Source: an uncultured Collinsella sp.
GTDB taxonomy: Bacteria; Actinomycetota; Coriobacteriia; Coriobacteriales; Coriobacteriaceae
Length of the DNA stretch: 9,665 bases
Direction: 5' to 3'
Assembly (NCBI GenBank): GCA_900758845.1
Contig: CAAESW010000072.1
Coordinates: 1-9,665, forward strand
The stretch's first letter is position 1. Every line of letters starts with the position of its first letter. The notes under the pieces are model-generated. The model saw only the letters and a program-made list of their open reading frames with translations. It was not told where the DNA came from and searched no databases. Shown here piece by piece: positions 5,145-9,665 of this stretch. A program made the translations under genes and the position numbers.

Positions 5145-5807
5145 ATGTCCGAAAAGAGTGCCCTGTTCATGGCGCGCACGACGCGCTTCCACGAGTTTGC
5201 CCGCAGCTTGACGACCACCCTGGGTGTCGAGGTGAGCCTGGCAACCCCCGATTCGCCGACTGCGGCGCACGACTTTGACCTGCTGATTCTCGATTCCGAC
5301 GGCATCCGCAGCGACCGTATCGATCAGATTGCCAAGTGGCTTGACGATCGTGGCGGCGTCCCCATGTTGGTGATCGTCGACGACGAGGCGCTCGGTACCT
5401 TGCGCCTGCCCAATCACGCGCATGCCGACTTTGTATGCCCCACGGCGACACCCAACGAGCTCAAGGCTCGTGCGCAGCGCCTGATGGGCGAGGAGGAGAC
5501 CGTCACCGCCGACGATGTGCTCAACATCGATAACCTCGAGATTAACCTGGCTACCTACCAGGTGACGCTCGATGATGAGCCCATCGACCTGACGCTGATG
5601 GAGTACTCGCTGCTGAGCTTTTTGGCGACGCACCCCAACCGCGCCTACAGCCGCGAGGTGCTGCTGCACCGCGTGTGGGGCTTTGAGTACTGCGGTGGCA
5701 CGCGCACCGTCGATGTGCACATTCGACGCATCCGCTCCAAGGTAGGCCCGCAGATCGCGGCACACATCACCACCGTCCGCGGCGTGGGCTATCTGTTTAA
5801 GGACTAG
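5145..5807 (+). CDS. GlnR-like OmpR-family winged-helix regulator with atypical receiver
   Basis: A 220-residue two-domain protein. The C-terminal half (about 126-218) is a clear OmpR/PhoB winged helix: LTLMEYSLLSFLATHP (149-164), VWGFEY (177-182), GGTRTVDVHIRRIRSK (184-199), VRGVGYLF (211-218). The N-terminal receiver is degenerate. D50 in LILD matches the phospho-acceptor, but the N-terminal acidic pair is missing, and the conserved Thr/Ser and Lys appear as V78 and P99. Actinomycete GlnR, the nitrogen regulator, is likewise an orphan that lacks the acidic pocket yet keeps D50. ATG 5145 is chosen for GGAGG five bases upstream; an in-frame ATG at 5061 would overlap the preceding gene. No histidine kinase is nearby. 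Cotranscription with the GS-family gene supports a nitrogen role, but orthology to GlnR is not proven. Confidence 0.85.
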   Translation: MSEKSALFMARTTRFHEFARSLTTTLGVEVSLATPDSPTAAHDFDLLILDSDGIRSDRIDQIAKWLDDRGGVPMLVIVDDEALGTLRLPNHAHADFVCPTATPNELKARAQRLMGEEETVTADDVLNIDNLEINLATYQVTLDDEPIDLTLMEYSLLSFLATHPNRAYSREVLLHRVWGFEYCGGTRTVDVHIRRIRSKVGPQIAAHITTVRGVGYLFKD

Positions 5808-5811
5808 ATTT

Positions 5812-5848
5812 CCACCACAAAGGGGACAGGCACCTTTGTGGTGGTTTT
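5812..5848 (+). terminator. Terminator-like hairpin after the GlnR-like gene
   Basis: A perfect 12-bp stem (5812-5823 CCACCACAAAGG with 5833-5844) and nine-base loop are followed by TTTT, five bases after the stop codon. It fits an intrinsic terminator for the two-gene operon. Its centre carries GGGGACAGG, similar to the hairpin at 7545-7575, so it may also belong to a dispersed repeat family. Confidence 0.7.
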
Positions 5849-6013
5849 GCCGTAGGCCGGGTCCTTTCGGGTCTGCAGCAGAACTTAAGCCTTCCTAAAA
5901 GATTGCATTCTCATACACGTACGCCCGCATATTGGGGTACAACTCAACGTGAACAATGATGGCCCGCCACATGTTTGGCGGGCCTTTGGTTATTTGACGA
6001 AAGGATCGCAGCC
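5849..6013 (+). promoter_or_regulatory. Leader region of htrA
   Basis: This 165-bp gap holds a possible -35 (TTGCAT, 5903-5908), an A+T-rich CATATT (5928-5933) at 19 bp spacing, and a hairpin at 5961-5984. The htrA ribosome site AAAGGA (6000-6005) lies eight bases before the start. The promoter match is poor and is stated only as a possibility. Confidence 0.3.
5961..5987 (+). terminator. Terminator-like hairpin just upstream of htrA
   Basis: A perfect 8-bp GC stem (GGCCCGCC 5961-5968 with GGCGGGCC 5977-5984), eight-base loop and TTT, with a T-rich stretch to 5995. It ends only 26 bases before the htrA start. It could be a second terminator of the upstream operon or an attenuator in the htrA leader. 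Confidence 0.6.
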
Positions 6014-7474
6014 ATGAGCGAGAACGATTCCCAGCGTCCCCAGGATGCGGGCAACGCCGGCGAGACCCAGCAGCAGCCGCGTGTGCAGGTGGAGTCGACG
6101 CCTGCCGGCAGTAACATTCCCTACGTGCAGGCCTACGACACGCAGACCGGCAAGCCGCTGGGTGGCCAGCAGGTCGTGAACAAGCACACGGTGGTCAAGA
6201 CCAAGACCAAAAAGCTGCCGATCTTTATTACGGCGCTTGCCGGCTGTGCCTGCGGAGCCCTGCTGGTCATTGCGCTCATTATGAGCGGCACGCTCGATAT
6301 CGGCGGCGGCAAGAATGCCGTGACGGCGGGTGCTTCGGGTTCGTCGACGCAAAAGATCACGATCGACTCCGAGGACACCACGCTGGCCGAGGCCGTTTCT
6401 GCCAAGGCCCTGCCCTCCGTGGTTTCCATTACCGCCACTTCGAGCGGCAGCCAGAATGGCTCGCTTTCGCAGTCTGCCGACGAGTCGGATAACTCAGGCA
6501 GCGTCGGTTCGGGCGTGGTGCTCGATACCGAGGGCCATATTCTCACCAACAACCACGTGGTCGATGGCTATGACCAGTACGTGGTTACCATGGACGACGG
6601 CACCACCTACGAGGCCGAGTTCGTGGGCAACGATGCCTCGAGCGACCTGGCCGTCATCAAGCTCAAGGATGCTGACGCCTCCAAGCTCACCCCGATCGAG
6701 ATGGGTGATTCCTCCAAGCTCAACGTGGGCGAGTGGGTCATGGCGATCGGCTCGCCGTTCGGTAACGAACAGTCTGTCTCTACGGGCATTGTGTCGGCGC
6801 TGTATCGCTCCACGGCCATGAGCTCTACCAGCGGTAACACCATCTATGCCAACATGATTCAGACCGATGCCGCCATCAACCCAGGCAACTCCGGCGGCGC
6901 GCTCGTCAACGACAATGGCGAGCTCGTGGGTATCAACTCGCTCATCGAGAGCTATTCGGGCTCCAGCTCGGGCGTGGGTTTTGCCATTCCGGTCAACTAT
7001 GCCAAGAACATTGCCGACCAGATCATCGACGGCAAGACGCCGGTGCATCCGTACATGGGCGCTACGCTTTCGAGCGTCAACGCGCTCAACGCCCGCACCA
7101 ACAAGCTGAGCACCGATAGCGGCGCGTATGTGGCGAGCGTCGTCGAGGATGGTCCTGCTGCTAAGGCCGGAATTCAGGAGGGCGACGTCATCACCAAGCT
7201 GGGCGACGACGAGATCACGAGCGCCGATGGCCTGATCATCGCACTGCGCAGCCACGAGGTGGGCGAGAAGGTCGAGATCACGCTCATGCGCGGCAAGGAA
7301 GAGAAGAAGGTCACCGTCGAGCTGGGCTCCGATGAAGAGCTGCAGAACCAGCAGCAGGACGACAGTTCGACCGATACCGGCAACGGCGGTATTACCGACG
7401 AGCAGCTGCGCCAGTATCTGGAGGAGCTGCTGGGCCAGCAGGGCCAGGGTCAAGGTTACGGCCAGGGGTTCTAG
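6014..7474 (+). CDS. htrA: HtrA/DegP-like membrane-anchored serine protease with PDZ domain
   Basis: A 486-residue S1C-family protease for quality control of misfolded or surface proteins. The order is: hydrophilic cytoplasmic N-terminus (1-66), KTKTKK just before one membrane segment (about 69-90), a low-complexity Gly/Ser linker, then the trypsin-like domain (about 120-335) facing outside. The catalytic triad is visible: H181 (TNNHVV), D211 (SSDLAVIK) and S293 (NPGNSGGA). One PDZ domain follows (about 345-436, with the AGIQEGDVI segment). The C-terminal tail is acidic and Gln-rich, ending in a QGQGQGYGQGF Gly/Gln stretch. ATG 6014 is preferred for the AAAGGA eight bases upstream; an ATG at 5975 would start inside the hairpin. 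The single TM plus one PDZ is the usual Gram-positive arrangement. A strong terminator follows. Confidence 0.94.
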   Translation: MSENDSQRPQDAGNAGETQQQPRVQVESTPAGSNIPYVQAYDTQTGKPLGGQQVVNKHTVVKTKTKKLPIFITALAGCACGALLVIALIMSGTLDIGGGKNAVTAGASGSSTQKITIDSEDTTLAEAVSAKALPSVVSITATSSGSQNGSLSQSADESDNSGSVGSGVVLDTEGHILTNNHVVDGYDQYVVTMDDGTTYEAEFVGNDASSDLAVIKLKDADASKLTPIEMGDSSKLNVGEWVMAIGSPFGNEQSVSTGIVSALYRSTAMSSTSGNTIYANMIQTDAAINPGNSGGALVNDNGELVGINSLIESYSGSSSGVGFAIPVNYAKNIADQIIDGKTPVHPYMGATLSSVNALNARTNKLSTDSGAYVASVVEDGPAAKAGIQEGDVITKLGDDEITSADGLIIALRSHEVGEKVEITLMRGKEEKKVTVELGSDEELQNQQQDDSSTDTGNGGITDEQLRQYLEELLGQQGQGQGYGQGF

Positions 7475-7500
7475 CGAGCCGTTTCGCACATACCAATGCC

Positions 7501-7540
7501 AGAGGGGCTGTCCCACCAACGCGGGACAGCCCCTCTTTTC
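7501..7540 (+). terminator. Rho-independent terminator of htrA
   Basis: A perfect 14-bp stem (7501-7514 AGAGGGGCTGTCCC with 7523-7536), eight-base loop, then TTTTCTTATT, 26 bases past the htrA stop. It is the strongest terminator in the window. Confidence 0.93.
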
Positions 7541-7544
7541 TTAT

Positions 7545-7575
7545 TGATCCGTTGGGGACGGAGGAAAACGGATCA
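7545..7575. repeat. Inverted repeat with GGGGACGGAGG loop
   Basis: Perfect 9-bp arms (TGATCCGTT 7545-7553, AACGGATCA 7567-7575) enclose the 13-base loop GGGGACGGAGGAA. There is no T-tract. The loop resembles the centre of the hairpin at 5812-5844 (GGGGACAGG) although the stems differ. Possibly a dispersed intergenic repeat. Confidence 0.6.
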
Positions 7576-7722
7576 CTTGGGGCTGACAAGGGCATGGTTT
7601 GATCGCGCGATCCACCCCGGTCCGGGCGCTGCCGATTCGGTGCGGTTCGAAAGGGTTATTCGGCCCCATCGTGACCGGTGGTACTCTTGTATCCGTTTGA
7701 AATCGAGCGAAGGAGTGCCGCT
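7576..7722 (+). promoter_or_regulatory. Upstream region of ligA
   Basis: Contains the perfect 12-bp palindrome GATCGCGCGATC (7601-7612), a TACTCT (7682-7687) that could be a weak -10, and the ribosome site GAAGGAG (7709-7715) seven bases before ligA. No RNA gene or small ORF is supported. Confidence 0.3.
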
Positions 7723-9665
7723 ATGGAGCAATCGAGCCTGTTTGGTGACGGTGTGGACATCGATACCGAAACGCCCGCGAGTGCGGATGCCGCCGCGCCG
7801 ACCGACGCCCATGCCCAGGCGGCAGCGCGTGCGGCCGAGCTGCGCCACGAGCTCGATTACCACGCCTATCGCTACTACATGCTCGACGCGCCCGAGATCA
7901 CGGACACCGCCTTTGACAAAATGCTCGTTGAGCTGCAGGAAATCGAGGCCACCTACCCCGACCTGGTGACGCCCGACAGCTATACCCAGCGCGTGGGCGG
8001 CTACGTGAGCGAGCAGTTTACGCCGGTCACGCACATGGCACGCATGTATTCCATGGACGATGCCATGGATCTGGACGAGCTCGACGCGTGGCTCCAACGA
8101 ACCGAGGATGCGCTCGGCGCAGGTAGCGTCACCTATACCTGCGAGCTTAAGATTGACGGTCTGGGCGTGGCGCTTACCTACCAAAACGGCACTTTCGTGC
8201 GCGCGGCCACGCGCGGCGATGGCACCACGGGCGAGGACGTATCGCTCAATGTGCGTACCATCAAGGATGTGCCCATGCACCTGTCCGAGCCGGCGCTCGC
8301 CCACATGGGCGCCGACCGCGAGCGCACCATCGAGGTACGCGGCGAGGTCTATATGCCCAAGGGTAGCTTTGTCCGCCTGAATGAAGAGGCCGATGCCGAG
8401 GGACGCGACCCCTTCGCCAACCCGCGCAACGCCGCCGCCGGCAGCCTGCGCCAAAAAGATCCCAAGATCACGGCGCGCCGCGATCTCGCTACCTTTATCT
8501 ATGCCATCGCCGATACTGACCCACTGCATGTCCACAGCCAGCGCGAGTTTCTTGACTGGCTGCGCAGCGCCGGTTTTAGCGTCAACCCCAATGTGGCACG
8601 CTGCGCCACGCCGGCCGAGGTTCACGAGTTCTGCGCCCAGGCGCTCGAGCACCGCGGCGATCTGGACTATGACATCGACGGCGTGGTCGTAAAGGTCGAC
8701 AGCTTTCAGCAGCAGCTCGACCTGGGCTTTACCGCCCGCGCACCGCGCTGGGCCATCGCCTTTAAGTTTCCGCCCGAGGAAAAGCAGACCATCCTGCGCG
8801 AAATTCGCATCCAGGTGGGCCGCACCGGTGTGCTCACGCCGGTCGCCGAGTTCGACCCGGTGACGGTCGCCGGCTCCACCATCGCGCGCGCCACGCTGCA
8901 CAACATCGACGAGATCCGCCGAAAAAACGTGCGCGAGGGCGACACTATCATCGTGCACAAGGCAGGCGACGTAATCCCCGAGGTCGTGGGCCCGGTGCTC
9001 GACAAGCGCCCGGCCGATTCGGTCGACTGGCAGATGCCCGAGGTCTGCCCCGTGTGCGGCAGCCCCGTGGTCCACGAGGATGGCGAGGTGGCCTACCGTT
9101 GCGTCTCCATCGACTGCCCCGCGCAGCTCAAGGAGCGCCTGCTTCACTGGGTGAGCCGCGGCTGCATGGACGTCGACGGCCTAGGCGACGAGATCGTCGA
9201 CAAGATGATCGCCGCCGGGCTGATCCACGATGTCGCAGACTTCTACCAGCTCACGGTCGACGACATCGCCGGCCTGGACACGGGCCGCACCTATGCCAGC
9301 TCCAACAGCAAAAAGGGCGTCAAGAAGGGCGACCCCATTCCGGTAGGCCTCAAGACGGCCGAGAAAATCATCGCCGAGCTCAACAAGTCCAAGAGCCAGC
9401 CGCTCGGTCGCGTGCTGTTTGCCCTGGGCATCCGCCACGTGGGCAAGAGTGTGGGTGAGGTCATCGCCGAGCGATTCCTGTCGATCGACAAGCTTATCTT
9501 GGCGAGCGAAGAGGACATCGCCGAGTGCGAGGGCATCGGTCCCAAGATTGCGGCGAGCGTCAAGCAGTTCCTGGCCGTGCCCGAAAACCTTGCCGTGCTG
9601 GAACGTCTGCGCCAAGCGGGCCTTTCGCTCGAGGTCGACCTGGGCGCCGCGCATGCGCAAGCCGC
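7723..9665 (+). CDS. ligA: NAD+-dependent DNA ligase LigA (3' end beyond window)
   Basis: The first 647 residues are present with no stop. LigA seals nicks in DNA using NAD+, joining Okazaki fragments and completing repair. The order is: N-terminal Ia domain (about 36-100, RHELDYHAYRYYMLDAPEI), adenylation domain with active-site lysine K143 in ELKIDG (141-146), then VRGEVYM, NPRNAAAGSLRQKD and DGVVVKVD. The OB-fold follows (VGRTGVLTPVAEF), then the four-cysteine zinc finger (C442, C445, C460, C465) and helix-hairpin-helix repeats through GIGPKIAASV. The BRCT domain is expected beyond the edge. Two oddities: about 30 acidic, Ala-rich residues precede the Ia domain, and a Ser/Lys/Gly-rich insertion (about 525-545) sits in the HhH region. 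The start is supported by GAAGGAG seven bases upstream. Confidence 0.96.
   Translation, partial: MEQSSLFGDGVDIDTETPASADAAAPTDAHAQAAARAAELRHELDYHAYRYYMLDAPEITDTAFDKMLVELQEIEATYPDLVTPDSYTQRVGGYVSEQFTPVTHMARMYSMDDAMDLDELDAWLQRTEDALGAGSVTYTCELKIDGLGVALTYQNGTFVRAATRGDGTTGEDVSLNVRTIKDVPMHLSEPALAHMGADRERTIEVRGEVYMPKGSFVRLNEEADAEGRDPFANPRNAAAGSLRQKDPKITARRDLATFIYAIADTDPLHVHSQREFLDWLRSAGFSVNPNVARCATPAEVHEFCAQALEHRGDLDYDIDGVVVKVDSFQQQLDLGFTARAPRWAIAFKFPPEEKQTILREIRIQVGRTGVLTPVAEFDPVTVAGSTIARATLHNIDEIRRKNVREGDTIIVHKAGDVIPEVVGPVLDKRPADSVDWQMPEVCPVCGSPVVHEDGEVAYRCVSIDCPAQLKERLLHWVSRGCMDVDGLGDEIVDKMIAAGLIHDVADFYQLTVDDIAGLDTGRTYASSNSKKGVKKGDPIPVGLKTAEKIIAELNKSKSQPLGRVLFALGIRHVGKSVGEVIAERFLSIDKLILASEEDIAECEGIGPKIAASVKQFLAVPENLAVLERLRQAGLSLEVDLGAAHAQA

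Noticed and set aside
6494..7519. 341-codon minus-strand frame opposite htrA
   Set aside because: Shadow of a well-supported protease gene; composition typical of antisense frames in GC-rich DNA.
7641..7655. GGTTCGAAA, resembling a tRNA T-loop
   Set aside because: No matching acceptor, D or anticodon arms around it.
7573..9147. 524-codon minus-strand frame opposite ligA
   Set aside because: Long only because of high G+C; LigA motifs on the plus strand are unambiguous.

Overview
The window is high-G+C bacterial DNA. It reads like a gut Coriobacteriia genome (Actinomycetota), most likely Collinsella or a close relative. This is a judgement from codon usage, G+C-rich coding with strong Shine-Dalgarno sites, gene content and the actinobacterial GlnR-like regulator; no database search was possible.

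Layout, left to right. (1) Positions 1-29 hold the first codons of a minus-strand gene, probably an IS3-type transposase, with a putative IS terminus near 57-76. (2) Positions 77-381 carry no gene but contain several strong inverted repeats, followed by the eda terminator. (3) A minus-strand catabolic module, kdgK then eda, phosphorylates 2-keto-3-deoxygluconate (KDG) and cleaves the product to pyruvate and glyceraldehyde-3-phosphate. The two genes are separated by a 254-bp hairpin-rich spacer. (4) A divergently transcribed LacI-family regulator (2600-3622) shares a 232-bp control region with kdgK. That region holds two tandem LacI-type operator-like sites and a separate 23-bp imperfect inverted repeat made of two related palindromes. 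(5) A plus-strand pair follows: a glutamine-synthetase-family protein (3757-5094), then 50 bp downstream an OmpR-type winged-helix regulator with a degenerate receiver domain resembling actinobacterial GlnR (5145-5807). (6) A membrane-anchored HtrA/DegP-like serine protease with one PDZ domain (6014-7474). (7) The 5' 647 codons of NAD-dependent DNA ligase LigA, running off the right edge.

The most notable point is the glutamine-synthetase homologue. It keeps the GS fold motifs but has lost several residues needed for metal binding and catalysis. It is apparently co-transcribed with a GlnR-like regulator and has a GlnR-box-like sequence upstream. The pair may be a nitrogen-sensing unit in which a catalytically dead GS acts as sensor or partner of the regulator; this is inference. 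The KDG module and its LacI regulator form a conventional substrate-induced sugar-acid unit. HtrA and LigA look like ordinary core genes.
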